DNA of 64,000 nt, from NCBI GenBank assembly GCA_024345305.1, contig BRON01000002.1, positions 1,550,001 to 1,614,000 on the forward strand. Reading direction: 5' to 3'. The position numbers were made by a program, and so were the translations under genes. The notes beneath the pieces were generated by a model. It had not been told where the DNA came from, ran no database searches, and saw nothing but the letters and a program-made list of their open reading frames with translations. Shown here piece by piece: positions 22,326 to 34,131 of this stretch. This stretch comes from Mrakia gelida. Taxonomy: Eukaryota > Basidiomycota > Tremellomycetes > Cystofilobasidiales > Mrakiaceae. The first letter of the stretch is position 1; each line of letters begins with the position of its first letter.

Positions 22326-22926
22326 CTAAATGCTCGCGCCTGGAGGGCCTGTAGTGAGCTGAGAACGAAAAGAGCGAAAGAAGGCGAAGGAGCGGAGACG
22401 GATCAGCTTCGTTCGAGAGCGAAGGGAGGAGGGGGAGGAGGATGGAGTTGGTGAGCTTTGCGTTCGGACTCACCGTCAATCCATGGATCCCCTTGATCTC
22501 CTCCTTCAGGATCGTGTTCACCAACCGATGCTGCTTCACTTTGGACAGTCCTACGAACGCTGGCGAAGTAATCCTGATGGCGTAGAAGGTCCCGCATCCT
22601 CCTGAGGTTGAAGAACGGACAGAATCGAGAGACGAACGAGCTCCGATAGGTCAGCATCGTCTCTTCCTCCTTTTCTCTACCGTCAAAGGTTCGGGTGAGA
22701 ACGTACCTGAGGTATCCTCTACGTCGCAGCCCTCTGCTTCCAGTCTATCGAAGAGTTTGTTCCTGATCTCTGCTTCTGTCTCGGAGTGAGGTCGGTAAGG
22801 AGGGGGGATGGGCGAGGCGGCGAGGTTGAAGGGGGAGAAGGAGAAGGAGCGAGCTTGGAGGGGAGAGAGAGCAGGGATCGAGAAACGTTTTGGGGCGAGG
22901 AGGAGGGAGGACCGGAAGAAGGACAT
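22326..22926 (-). CDS. Mitochondrial BolA-like protein (BOLA3/AIM1 type)
   Basis: BolA-family protein; the mitochondrial members act with glutaredoxin Grx5 and the late iron-sulfur cluster machinery. Three exons give about 115-120 residues. The N-terminus (MSFFRSSLLLAPKRFSIPAL, then more Ser/Arg) is a mitochondrial presequence. The BolA domain follows: ETEAEIRNKLFDRLEAEGCD, VEDTSGGCGTFYAIRITSP, AFVGLSKVKQHRLVNTILK, EEIKGIHGLT. The invariant His of the K-x-Q-H-R-L-V-N signature is present. Cys in the GGCG loop fits the BolA3 group rather than BolA1. The last exon encodes only LTTGPPGASI. Divergent from the membrane-protein gene, with 200 bp between start codons. Confidence 0.92.
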
Positions 22927-23126
22927 GCTGGAAGGGAGAGAGAGAAGAAGTTGAGTTTGATGGAAGCTGGTCGTTGAAGGTCAAAGGAGGGAAGGAGGAG
23001 GGAAGCTGAGCCGAAATCGAGCTCGAAAGTCCGACGACGAAGTTGCTCGCGCTCCCTCCCTTCCTCCCTCCACCCACATTCAACGAATCCTCTCATCCAC
23101 TTCCCTTCGTCTTCGAGACTCTCGCC
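22927..23126. promoter_or_regulatory. Shared divergent promoter BolA / membrane protein
   Basis: 200 bp between divergent start codons with polypyrimidine leaders on both sides. No specific motif was identified. Confidence 0.4.
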
Positions 23127-24286
23127 ATGGGACCCTTACACAGTCTGCGTCCAACGAAACCGCTTCCAACGTCTGGCTTCCTCTCCGCGTGCCTTACTCT
23201 CGGCTCCATCCTCGCGGTCCTCTTCACCGTCTTCGCCGTCTTCTTCGTTCGCTCAAGGACAAAGGCCAGGAGGGCACTCGAGGAAGTATACACTAGGGAA
23301 GGAGAGCGACGACTCCTTCTTGGAGTTACCCGTGCCAGGAAGCCTCAGAGGATCTACTTTGAATGGAACAACTCCGTTCGAGTCTACCTCTCCGGTGAGC
23401 TCGAATCTTCCCTTCCTCTGACTTCCTTCCCTTCTTTGCCTTTTTGCTGATCAATCTCCTCTCTTCGTTTTCTCATCGAAGTGACTGCCATCATCGTCTT
23501 CATCATCAACGTATTCAGTGAGTCCACGGAAGAGAGGGAGGACCAGGGTTGGAAGGACCAGGAAGGACGTCGGAAGCGAGCCGACGGACGGGTCGTCTCC
23601 CTCGCCATCCTTTCCCAGACGTCAGCTAACCCTCGTTATTCCCTCTCACTCTCCAGGTGTGATAGCCTCAGCCATTACGGAGCAGGTCGTCAAGGAGCCC
23701 AAGTTCTGGTTGATCAAGGTCGTCAGCATTCCTGCAGTCTCGGTGAGGCGACTTCCCTCGACAATCTCGCGAGTTTCGTCGCGTGTGCTCATCTCGACCG
23801 GACCTGCTTCCCGTTCTTCTTGGCCTTGCAGATTTTCCTCTTCGTCGAGACGTTCCTCGCACCGACAACCTACACTCCTCCTCAACTCAACTTCACTCTC
23901 CTCCTCCTCCTCACGCTGATCCTCCTCGTTCTCGCACCCATCTTCACTTCCATTCGTGAGCTTGTTTCCTCGCTCCCTCCTCTTGCCCTTCTATCCTTCC
24001 CTCGACTCGCCTCGCGCCCTCACGAAGCTGAACCTGACACATCTTCTTCCACCTCGTCTCTCTTTCCCCATCAGCCGTCGACACCGACCGTGGCCGCCTC
24101 GGGCTAGCTCGTCGAATCCTCGAACACGTCGCAGGCCCGTCCTTCGTCCTCGGAGGCATGATCGCCGTTCATTATGCCATCCACGAGGTTCACGAGCCTC
24201 TAGGGGAGGCGGGAGATCTGTCGGAGACGCCTAGTATCAGGAGCGAGGCGGGGATCATCCCGAGTGGGTCTGGGACGAGAGAGTAG
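23127..24286 (+). CDS. Multi-pass membrane protein, unknown
   Basis: Not recognised. About six exons; the start at 23127 sits in a good context. Predicted membrane segments are SGFLSACLTLGSILAVLFTV with FAVFFV (near residue 20), VTAIIVFIINVFS, a short amphipathic IASAITEQVVKEPKFWLIKV, IFLFVETFLAPTTY, TLLLLLTLILLVLAPIFTSI and GPSFVLGGMIAVHYAIHEV. Between the first two lies a soluble basic stretch with RKPQRIYFEWNNSVRVYLS. The C-terminal tail is acidic/Ser-rich (GEAGDLSETPSIRSE). A long frame read through intron 5 ends early at a TAG near 24105; the spliced reading after the CAG at about 24075 continues to the TAG at 24284-24286. No catalytic motif is seen; it could be a four- to six-span organelle membrane protein. 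Confidence 0.6.
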
Positions 24287-24639
24287 GAGTGGTCGAGGGT
24301 GTTGGGCTGGGCGGAGGAGGAGGAAGGGAAGGCAGGACGAGGCGGGCAGCTACGACGACGATATCTCTTTTTGTAACGACCTCTTGTTGGTTTCTGTATC
24401 CTACGGCTTCACGATCTTGATTTTTGCTTTTGATGATCTTGTCCTTCGAGCGAGAGAGAAGAGAGGAGGAGGAGCTCGACGCGTCGGCGAGAGCTTGGAC
24501 TCTCGTTCGTCTTTACTCTCAGAGAAAGACGAGGATCTAGATATTCGAAAGAAACGGACGACGCTAAAGAGACACAAATACTGTAGAGATGCAAAGAGAT
24601 GAGAAACGAGAAAGATACGGATGAGAAAGAAGAGAAAGT
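24287..24639. other. Convergent 3' intergenic region
   Basis: About 350 bp between convergent stop codons, AT-richer than the genes (for example 24370-24430), consistent with two 3' UTRs. No RNA gene was seen. Confidence 0.6.
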
Positions 24640-27600
24640 CTAAGAGAAGGTGCTGAGAGACGCGGCCCAACTTCCTCCGCAGATTTGGTTCTGGTCGCCA
24701 GCTAACATCGAGGATCACGAGTCGAAAGAGAGAGGATTTCAGGTCAGTTCGATGAAGAAGAGGGAGAAGCTGCTCGCGAGAAAGACGTCGCGTCGACGTT
24801 TTTCGTTCGAGTCGAAAGAGAAAGACAAACTCACCACATTTGTACGAGCAGAGTGTGGAATCCTTTCCGACGGTCGATGACGTAGCGAGAGCGTTGGAGT
24901 AGTAGCACTCGGTCGAGTATTCGGTCTTCGAGAACGAGAAACGAAGAGAGCCAGTCAAACCACGAACGCGAGTGAAGACGAGAGAAGAAAGGACGCGACG
25001 CGAGACTCACAGCGGCGTACTTGTAGGATTTGCTTCTGCACGTTGTCTGGCAGAGCTCGTTGGTCATAGAGTCACTCCTGAAAGCTGAGAAGGGAAAGCG
25101 AGAGCAGAGTCAGCGTTTGGCGGTTCGAGAGGCGAAGAGGGAAGCACGAACAAAACGCGTTGAGTAGTCGATTCCCGTTCGCTCCGTCGGTAACGCATCG
25201 ACTCGCGCTCCAGCCGGACGTCGTTTCGGTGTAGGCCCTGGGGAAGATGATGCGAGAATCAGTCTGGGTCCTGTCTGGGACGGAGAGGGAGGGCAGACTC
25301 ACGTAGGGGAGGAACTGGTGCTGGCGGAAACCGATGAGAGGACAGGCTGGGAGGAGTAGAGACTCATGAGGTAGTAGCCTCCACATTTCGAGCTCGAGCT
25401 GAAAAATGGAAGCGTCGATTAGCGTTGAGTCGAAAAAGAAAACGACGCGACGGTGGGGAGAAGATTGGCGAGCACTCACTCTCCGCTACAGGCCACCGAC
25501 GCACCTCCGCCTCCTGAGGTGTTCAGACTGTTCCCACATCTACACTCTCGACCGTATTCTAAACCAGCGTAGGCGAACGACTTGGATTTGCATGTCGAAA
25601 CTGGAGAGGGACGGGAAGAAGAACGAAGGTCAGCGCTCGCTCGACGGCTTCTTGAGAGGCTTCGAAGGTAGTGGGAGGAGGAAAAGAGGCCGATGACAAA
25701 CTGCGGAGGTCGATAGTCATACTAGATGAGGCGAAGCCTGAAAAAAAGGGAGCAAAGTCGTTTGAAGGGGAGGGAGTCAGAGCTGAACGCGTTCGACGAG
25801 GCAACAAAAAAGACGAACTGTATCCTTGAAGCACGTAGGGCGAGGATTCCTTCACGCATCCGAGAGACGCGTATCCGGTTGGTGGTGGTAGAGCTGAAAC
25901 GGAAGGGGAAGCGGAGGCGGAGGACTTGGTTGAAGATTGAGGGCTGATCGTCGAGGTTTTCGAGGCAGTCGAGGAGGAACGAGAGGACGAGACGGAGGTC
26001 GACGGCCGGCTTGAGCTGCGAGAAAAAGGGGAGAAGAAAGTAGATGGAATCAGCATCTATCAAAGTGGATCGGAGTCGAGCGGTACTCACGTCGAGGAAG
26101 AAGGAGAGGGGAACACTGGAGCAGCGACTCTCGACGCGTCGTAGTACAGGTGTAGACCGTAGTTGCCTCCTCCGCAGGTCTCGCTTGAGTTTCCGGGGCA
26201 CGGCGTGTTACTGGAAAAGGCTCGGAAGCGTAGGTTAGCGAGGAGACTCGAAGAAAGGGCAGGGAAAGAGAACTTACCACGTCGTCAACGACCGAGGATA
26301 TCCGTACGTGCTCCCTTTTGCGATAGTGTTGGAGCAGAAGCACCTGCGAAGGAGAGGGGAAGTTCAGTTAGGAAGAGCTGGTGGGCACAGTAGCGAGAGA
26401 TGGGGAGCTGACTGGATCCCATCTGAGGAGCAAAGACGACGCGTCGAGGTCAGCGCTGGTCGAGCTTGAGAAGCGTGTCTAGCAAGCAGCGACTCACTCT
26501 CAACTCCAGAATAGAGATACTGCAAGGAGCCACAAAAGGCTGTGCAAGAGGTGACAGTGTTCGTGCTCGGGCCCTTGGCTTCGCCAACGAGAACGCGAAC
26601 CGAGCTATCCTGGATACAACCCGAGCTCTTCCAGTCTGAGGTCCCGAACTGAGGAGGAGTAGCAGCACTACAGGTTCCACCAGAGACGAAGGCTGGATTC
26701 GGAGAGGCTCCAGCCGTGGTGGTGGTATCGGCGATGTAGCAGATAAGGTCTGGAAGATGAAAGGAAGAGAAACAATCAGCAAGCTTCGCGTCGAATCATC
26801 GACTTCTTTTCGTCAAAAGAGCTTAGAAAGGAACGAGCTTACATTGGATGGTTCCCTCTGTCGCGTCGAAAAGCTGGGAATCAGTAAAGAGACGGCGAAA
26901 TAGTGGGAGGAAAGGAGAGAAAGCGCTCACGAATCCAGCAGTTCGCGTCGTCCCCGAGATTCAGAGTCGAATCGGTCTTCCCAGGATCGTAGATGGCGAA
27001 AGTAGGAGTCACGGTCAATCCCAGCCCATAACATGTGCCGGAAGCGGTGCCTGCACCTGTGTTTCGAGCTGAAAGAGGAAATGAGGAGGGTCGAAAAGCG
27101 AGACAAACCAGCGAGGGAGACGTTGAAGTGGAGCGGAGGAGGATCTATTAGCAGGGCCAGCGAAGGAGTAGAGAAAAGATGGGGCGACTGACAGCCTCGG
27201 AACCGAGCTGACGAGGATACAGTGTTGTCCGTTACACTCCAGTCCTTGACGCCAGCGATGGCCATCCCGAAAGTCAACGTCCCTCCGAACGAGTTCGAGT
27301 AGACCTTGGCTCCGAAGTTGATCGGTTTCTGAGTGGTCCAGATGGCGAGACCTTGGGCGACACCTAAAGGCAGGTGGAGCAAAGCGAAGAGCGGGCGGTG
27401 AGCGACGGTTCTGCGAGAGGAAGGAGAGGTCGAGAAACCCACCGATCTTCATTTGGGCACCCGAAGCAGTGATGGTGTTATGATGAACGAGAACACCTAT
27501 GATTTTGGAAGGATATAAGTAAGTTCAGTGGGCTCGAGAGAAGAGAGAAGGCGGAACGAGAGGGCTGACCAGTATCTGTCGACGACGAAGAGGGGTGTCA

Positions 27601-29136
27601 GTCGTTGAGATCGTGAGAAGAGACGAGATAGCAAGACCCGGAGACTCACAGTCTCCAGACCATGGACCGTAATCGACCATGTTGATTCCTCCCAGAAGGA
27701 TCCTCTGCGAAACGAGGCGGAAGGGAGGGGACAGACGGTGTCAGCTCGACGCGTCGCATTTCTCTCCTTCCTCGAAGCGGAGAACGAAGCTCACCTCGAC
27801 GAAAGTTATCGTGTTTCCCGATATATCCGAACCAGGAGAGCCGAATATGACAATTCCTCCGTCCGTCGCGTCGAACTGTGAGGCCGGTCAGCGAAAGAAA
27901 GGGCTGCGAAGAAGTCTCGTCGACTCACGATCGTGTTTCCCTGCACCGTCGACCCACGACAGACAGTGAGATCCCATCTGCTGCTCGACCAACGTCGTAC
28001 GAGAGTCCCGATGGTCCGATGACGTTGTTCTTGATGACGGCTACGAAGAACGAGAGGGTGAACGAGGTCAGCTTCGCGAGACTATGGAGTCGAAGGCAAG
28101 GAAGCGAAGCTTACCTCCAACGCATGAGTTCTTGTTCCCCTCGGAAATATGAAGGCTCGACCATCCACGGGGGTTTGATATCGCGCAGTTTGTGACTGTT
28201 TGTCGTTGAGACGATCCTCCTGCGAACGTCGCGAACGGAAGACGAGAGGGCGTCAGTTCGAGCCTCTCGCGACTCGCGACGAAAACGAGTCCTCGAAGGC
28301 AGAAGATAAACTCACCGACTTCGAGAAGAGCAGATCCTCCCTTGGTGACAGACCCCAAAGCGACTTGTCCTCCGTCGATGATCAGGCTGTCGAGCAGGAG
28401 GTCGGAGCATCTACGCGACGGGGTGACAGGAGGAGGGAGGGTCAGCTCGTCTTTGCGAGAACAGAGGGAAAGGGTAGGAGAAAATCATGGCTCACTGTGC
28501 ACAGGCCGCTTGAATGATTGTAGTAATGCTGGCGTTGACCAAGTTTAGAGTCGCTCTGTTTGCAAGAGGGACGGAACTCCCTCCTCGCGTCTGAATTCCT
28601 TGGTTCGAAGCGGTGAAGATAATCGTACGGGAGATCGATAGTACGCTTCCAGGGCAAAGCTGTAGTACACCAGCCGATGCTTTCTTGGTGGCGAAGTATT
28701 TGTTGATCTGAGAGCAGGCGAAAGAGGAAGGAGACGACGACAAAAAGAACAAGGTCTAAGTCAGTTCGAATTTCACTCGACCCCTCCCTCCGACGACCCA
28801 AGGGACTCACTTCAGCAGCAGTCGTCGATGAACCATAGCAATCAGCCTCTGCTCGTTTGACGCTGAGAGCGGGAAGCTTCTTCGAGTCGTAGGTGGCCAT
28901 CAGGTGAGTGAGGAGGTCGGCTCTCGGTTCGGGCGTAGGACGAGGAGAGAACGCTCCCTGTTCATTATGAAGAGCTCGACGAGGGTTGGAGTTGGAGTGG
29001 TGAGTGGTCGACCGATAAGCGACGAGGTCCTAAGTGGGGCGAGCGAGAGAGTTGAGGCGAAGACGAGGGCGACGAAGAGGACGAGGAGAGGGAAGGAGCG
29101 TCGAGCTCGCGAGGAGGGCGAGGAGGAAGAGCGCAT
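24640..29136 (-). CDS. Secreted beta-helix protein with three WSC domains
   Basis: Large multi-exon (about 20 or more) extracellular protein. The N-terminal half is a right-handed parallel beta-helix of pectin-lyase type: VLQLCPGSVLSISRTIIFTA, SLIIDGGQVALGSVTK, TVTNCAISNPRGWSSLHI, VIKNNVIGPSGLSYDVGR, GGIVIFGSPGSDISGNTITF, GVLVHHNTITASG, WTTQKPINFGAKVYSNSFGG. Then follow three cysteine-rich WSC carbohydrate-binding domains: one around 26790-26130 (CTAFCGSLQYLYSGVEYG, CPGNSSETCGGGNYGLHLYY), one around 25860-25380 (LGCVKESSPYVLQGYSS, AGLEYGRECRCGNSL, KCGGYYLMSLYS) and one around 25240-24640 (SASRCVTDGANGNRLLN, VEYSTECYYSNALA, ICGGSWAASLSTFS). The WSC domains are joined by Ser/Pro/Thr linkers. 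Substrate unknown; polysaccharide binding or cleavage is inferred. The 5' end is uncertain: ATG 29136 encodes a signal-peptide-like stretch, but I could not connect it in frame to the body, which can also start at ATG 28900. Confidence 0.7.
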
Positions 29137-30244
29137 CGAGGTGTCGTCTCTTCAGGGAAGAGGTAGAGGTAGGTGAAGGATTGAGTAGAGATAGCTCGAA
29201 CGTACTTATCGAGACTAGAAGGTTTCAAAGTGACGTCGAAACACACGAGATGTGCAGAAACTCTCCTTCGTGACCTCCCTCCGACTTTTGGTTCAGGATC
29301 AGTGCTCGCTCTTGGGGTTTCCAGCCCTTTCCGGCGTGAAGGTTTGCCTCGTCCAACTCGAGAACACACCGATCGGGGAGCACATGCTGGAAGGTCGGTC
29401 CGGCGACGTCGGGGGGAGTCAAAGAGACGACGACGAATGAGGAAGTCGAGCTGAAAGAGGAAGGAGGGAGGGAGGTCGAGGGAAGGAGCTAAAAGAGAGG
29501 AAGGGGGAGAGCGTCAGGTTTGATGAGCTGGTGCTTTGGAAGAGAGGTTGCTCGAGCAGGATAGTTGGGAGGGGTTGCCGGGTGAAGTACATCTGTCGAG
29601 GTTGAACGGTCTTCTATGGTGAGGGTGAAGGTTGGTCGGTGAAAGGGAACAAGGAAGGCACGCCTTCTCCGATTCCGGCGAGGACGCAGAAGAGGCGTCG
29701 TGCATGTTCGTTTCCTTCCCTTTCTCCTTTTCCCCTACCAACTTACTACGTTCATTCCCCGAGGACTCGATGCTTCTCTTCTCCGCGCAAGCCTTCTTTT
29801 TTTGCCCAACAGACTCCTGGGGGGCACGGGAAGGCGGAGGGGGTTGCGCGGATCGTGAGCTCGAGCTCGAGCTCGTCTTTCTTTTCTTTCCTTCGACTCG
29901 AATCCTAGCGAGCGCACACAAATTATCCATCCTTCCAACATATTTGGTGTGCTATGCTTGTCCCCTTTCGCGTTCTTCGATGGGAAGAGGGAGGCGAAGA
30001 AAGAGAACGTCGACGAGCGAAAAGACGCGACGCGGACGCTCTTCGTTCGAGCTCACACACTTCTCCCCTTCTCCTGAAGTTCTGGATCATCTGCGACGTG
30101 GCACAAGATCAAGTCCTATCTCGATCAACTCTGCCATCGAAAACCTTCTTCTTTCCCGTTCGCAACATCCAGCGTCATGACCCCCACTCCATCCTTCTCT
30201 CTCGGTCCCTCCTTCACCCTTCTTTCCTCCAACCACGATCTAAC
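29137..30244. other. 1.1-kb region without a confident gene
   Basis: Short frames exist on both strands (for example minus 29514-29930, plus 29252-29440), but none has a clear domain or convincing intron pattern. It may contain the promoter and 5' exon(s) of the WSC beta-helix gene and the promoter of the small mitochondrial-type gene. A palindromic GAGCTCGAGCTCGAGCTC run lies at about 29858-29875. Confidence 0.5.
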
Positions 30245-30728
30245 ATGTTCCGACTCACCACCCGCACCCTCACTCCCCGACTCACCTCTTCTCTCCGCCT
30301 CAAATCCACCCTCGAATCAGTGCAAGACGCAGCCAACTCCGTTCGTTCAATCCTCCCCTCCCTCCGATCTCATCTCCCCCCTCCACTTCCCTGACCTCTC
30401 CTCGTCTTGATGCTCCGCTCAGACCATCGACAAAACCAAATCAGCAGCATCTTCCGCCGGTGAGACGGCTCGAGAAGTCGTTGGGCAGCAGGAACAGGCG
30501 GTGAGCTCTCGGTTCGTTTCATGAGCTGCGCTGGTTCGAGCTCACACCTTCGCGCTCCTTTGGCTCTCGCGACAGACCTCCAACCTCAAAACTACCGGAG
30601 TCAAACCTGCTTCCACCAAGGGAGACCAGGACGTAGAGCCTGGAGTTCTTAAGCCGGGGGAGGGGAATCCTTCGTTCGAGGCCAAGAAGCAGACTCCTGG
30701 TCCGAGCTCGAGCTCGTCGTCGACTTGA
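30245..30728 (+). CDS. Small mitochondrial-type hypothetical protein
   Basis: About 95 residues from three exons. The N-terminus MFRLTTRTLTPRLTSSLRLK is a strong mitochondrial presequence (Arg/Thr/Ser/Leu, no acids). The following segment (STLESVQDAANS, TIDKTKSAASSAGETAREVV) is an amphipathic, LEA-like helix, and the tail is Gly/Pro/Ser-rich (DVEPGVLKPGEGNPSFEAKK, ending in seven Ser/Thr). No known domain. The final stop is 40 bp from the stop of the TIP-like gene on the other strand. Similar short presequence-plus-helix proteins are common hypotheticals in basidiomycete genomes; the function is unknown. Confidence 0.6.
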
Positions 30729-30767
30729 AGATGATGATCCATGATATTCGAACCGCTAGAGAGAAAG

Positions 30768-33700
30768 TTACATCGCCGAGAAGTTGAGTCGATGCAAAGC
30801 ACGTCTCCGTTCCAGTTCGTCTTCTTTCTGTGCTCGACGCCATACCGAAAACCAAACGCGACGCGGTCAGTTTCGCTTCTCGACCTTGTCCTTTTTCTCC
30901 CACCCCTCCCCCCCACCCAAAACGAGTTAGTTCACTCACCCTCTCCCTAACATGTAACAACCCCACCACTCCCGCCAGAACAACCGTAGCCACAAACACG
31001 GAGAAGGTCACCCAAGGGACGTACTCTCCCGGATGGAGATACAGCTCCCAGGACCACTTCGAGTTCTCGGCGAGCGCTGGAGGAGCGGGCGAGGGGGAAG
31101 GAGGGGAGATGACGACTTGGGAGTTGGGGATGATTCCTTCGATGGAGGTGAAGTGGTCTGGAGAGTGGAGGGTGGTGCCGACGAAGAGGTTCTGGTGAGG
31201 GCGACGCGAGGGGAGGGGAGGAGTCAGCGAGGAGGGGGGGACGAAACGAAATGAAACGAAGGAGGGCCAGGAGGGAAGGAAGACGAGAGCCACGAACTTC
31301 AACGTAGTTATTTGTTCGACCTAGACCGAATAGGGAGTAAGGGGTTTGGAGGGAGAGGTAGGAGGTTTGGGGGAGTTGAGCGACTGGGGAGGACGAACGA
31401 ACGAGGAGGTCGAGGTCAGTTTCGCGAAAGCCAAGAGGGAACTGGAAAGGAGCTCACCCTGAGTAACAGCTTTCCTTCCGGAGGTATCCATAATGGTGAA
31501 CTTGAAGGAAGCACCGGAGTAGGAGACCCCGAAGGGCTGCAAAGAAAGAACGAAACGAACGCGAGTCAATCGACGCGACGACTCAGCCAGTCGAAGAGAA
31601 AAAGAGAAGGGGAAGGGGACGAACGTGATACTTCGGTCTCGTCGAGTTGACGGGTTGGCAGAATCCTTGACAGGCTCCGTTGAGGACTGGAAGAGAGAGA
31701 AAACGCGACGAACGAAGAGCGAGTCAGCTCGAGCGAGACGAAGGAAAGGACGAGGGAAGAACAAGAATGAACCAAGAGTCTTCAAGAAGAAAGCGTCGTG
31801 GAAGTAGTTGTTCTGAATGAAGTTGATCCTCTCTCCAGTCTGCTTCCCCGTCCTTTGGATGAGCATGTCAAGGGAGCCCTGTGAACGAAGGGGGAAGAAA
31901 AAGACCCGTCAGTTCGTTCACGTCCGTCTCCCTCCCCTCCCACCGCCCACCACCCACCCCACCCCGCCCTCCCTGACGAACTCACATCCTCATCGATGTC
32001 CATGAAACTCGCTCCTCTTACATCCTCCATCCCCTTCAGCACCTCCGCACCCTTCTCCACTTCCCTGAACCTCCTCCTCCCCTTCTCCGCCGCCTTCCCG
32101 TTCCCACCGCACACCTTCTCCTTCGAGGACGCACACGTCTCGCTCTGAAGCAGTCTCGGGGTCGTCGCTCCTCGGGCGGTAGCGAGAATGATGAGGAGGT
32201 CCGGGTAGCCGTCGAGGTTGTAGTCTCCCGCTCGGAGGGGGATGGGGAGGGAGGGTTCGTGGGAGACGTCGAAGAGGAGGAGGGAGGAGGACGCGAGGTT
32301 GTTGTCGTTGTGGTTGGGAGAGCCTGGGAAGAGGGTTGAGAGGGGGAAGGTGGTGAAGGACTGCGAGTGGAAACGAAGGGAGGGAGAAAGGAGGTGTCAG
32401 AAGAGCAAGAGGGAGAGGAGAGACGCGAGGGAGGTCGAAACGCGACGACTCACATCTCCTGCTTCAGTGAAATCGAAACTAAACCCAGGATCCGACGAGC
32501 AAAGAGCCTGGGGATCCCTACACGAGGCTGAACCTCCCAACGAAGTCGCCGAGCAGAGGGGGATCTGCTGGTTGTAGGCGATGTTGATCGAACAGTCCTT
32601 CCCGATCCCTGTTCGAGTCGAGTAGGACGAGCACGTTGGGAAGACCATGTCGAGGGTTCCGTCGCGATCTGAACAGAACGAACGAGAGAGAGAGGTCAGT
32701 TTGAGTGATGGACGGAGAATGAGAGGGGAGAGAGAGTCGAGCTACCCACCCATATCAGCAAAAGTGACCTGCCCAGCACCCTTCGGCAGTCGACCCTCCT
32801 TCGCGAGAACGTAGCCCTTGTCCTTCCTGTTGAGCCAGATCTGGAAGCTTGAGTCGCTGCTGTAGTTGTCGGTGCAGTGGAGGAAGATGTCTGCGAGGGC
32901 CACAAGAGCGAAGGAGGGAGAGTCAGGGTTGGAAGACGGAGCGACGAGAGAGGGAAGGAGGACGCGAAACGAAACGAACCTGCGAGACAGTCCCCATCGA
33001 GGTCGACGAACGCGTTGCTGTGAGGGTTGGCGAGCGTGCAGACTTTGGAGGCGTCTAACGGAGCGTCCACCCTGTTCGAACAAACACCAGCGAAATGGGT
33101 TCAGCGATCTAAGAGAGCAGTCGCAGCTGAGCGAAGGGAGGAGGTCGAGTCGAGCTCACAGCTTGTACTCTCCATCAACGTTTTTCCACAGCTTCAGGAC
33201 CGAGCCCTCCTCGTCCTTACTAGCCGAAGGGAAGCCCAACAGATCAGGCTTAAGATCCCCGGTCGCGTCGATGACCATAGGTTGCACGAGAGTCGACGAA
33301 GGAAGCGTCAAAGGGTCGACGTCTGAACAACGAGGAGGAAACGAGGTGAGCTCTCTCGCTCCTTCCTTCCCTGCTTCTCGCCCCACACACCTCCCAGAAC
33401 CATACCAAAAGACGAACGCGCACTCACTGATATGGCCCTCCCCATCCTGGGTATAGATCTGAATCTCCAAAGCTGAAGCCTCGTTCCACCAACCCTCGTT
33501 GTGTTCGAGCATGACGAGGAGATCCAGCTTGCCGTCGTAGTTGAAGTCCCCTGGGACGATGTTCTGAGCTTTGGAAGCGAACGAGAGCGTTTCGGGCGTT
33601 TTCCGGTAGGAGAAGGAGCCTAACCCGAGAATCGAAACGAGTCAGGGAGGCGAAGGAAGGAAAGGAGAAGGAGAAGCGAGCTCACCATGATCCCACGAGT

Positions 33701-34020
33701 AGATGGAAAGCGAGCGCTGGTCGTCGCTTAGGGAGAAAACATCCAGGCTGAGGAGAGAACAAGCGAAAGGTCAGCTTCATGGTCTTCATAGGGGATGGAA
33801 GTGGTTGAAAATCTGCTCACAACTGACTCTCTCCCTTCCAGTTCCCTACCGCTGCGATCCGACCGTCGACGTCTCCGAGTCCGAGCGAACCAGCGTCGAT
33901 GAGTCCTTCGTCTGTGAACCGCTTGCCGGGGAAAGGCCACGTTAACGAGAAAGACTGGGACGGTAAGGGTAGAGAGAGGAGTAGGAGAAGAGCTGGAGGG
34001 AGGAGAGCGAGAGGTTGCAT
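30768..34020 (-). CDS. TIP/ITFG1-like FG-GAP membrane protein
   Basis: Homologue of T-cell immunomodulatory protein (TIP/ITFG1, LINKIN), a type I membrane protein with an extracellular integrin-alpha-like beta-propeller; in fungi the role is unknown. ATG at 34020 starts a signal peptide (MQPLALLPPALLLLLSLPLP) followed by FSLTWPFPGKRFTDEG. FG-GAP/calcium-loop repeats are evident: GDFNYDGKLDLLVMLE, DATGDLKPDLLGFP, NAFVDLDGDCLAD, FADMDRDGTLDMVFPTC, AGDYNLDGYPDLLIIL and FMDIDEDGSLDMLIQRTG. A C-terminal membrane span (VPWVTFSVFVATVVLAGVVG) precedes the short cytosolic tail KEDELERRRALHRLNFSAM, which matches the conserved tail of the family. About 15 exons. Start codon is 111 bp from that of XAP5 on the other strand. 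Confidence 0.88.
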
Positions 34021-34131
34021 CGTAGCGAAGCGAGGTGAGCGTTGCGGGCGACTCGAGCGAGTCGACTTCGAATCGAGAGGACCTCGCTCGAGAGAAGAGG
34101 CAACCCACCACAAGCTTATACTTTTCGGATC
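34021..34131. promoter_or_regulatory. Very short divergent promoter TIP / XAP5
   Basis: Only 111 bp separate the two start codons, so both promoters and 5' leaders must overlap or transcription must begin very close to the ATGs. An upstream in-frame ATG for the TIP-like gene at 34143 would overlap the XAP5 first exon. Confidence 0.5.
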
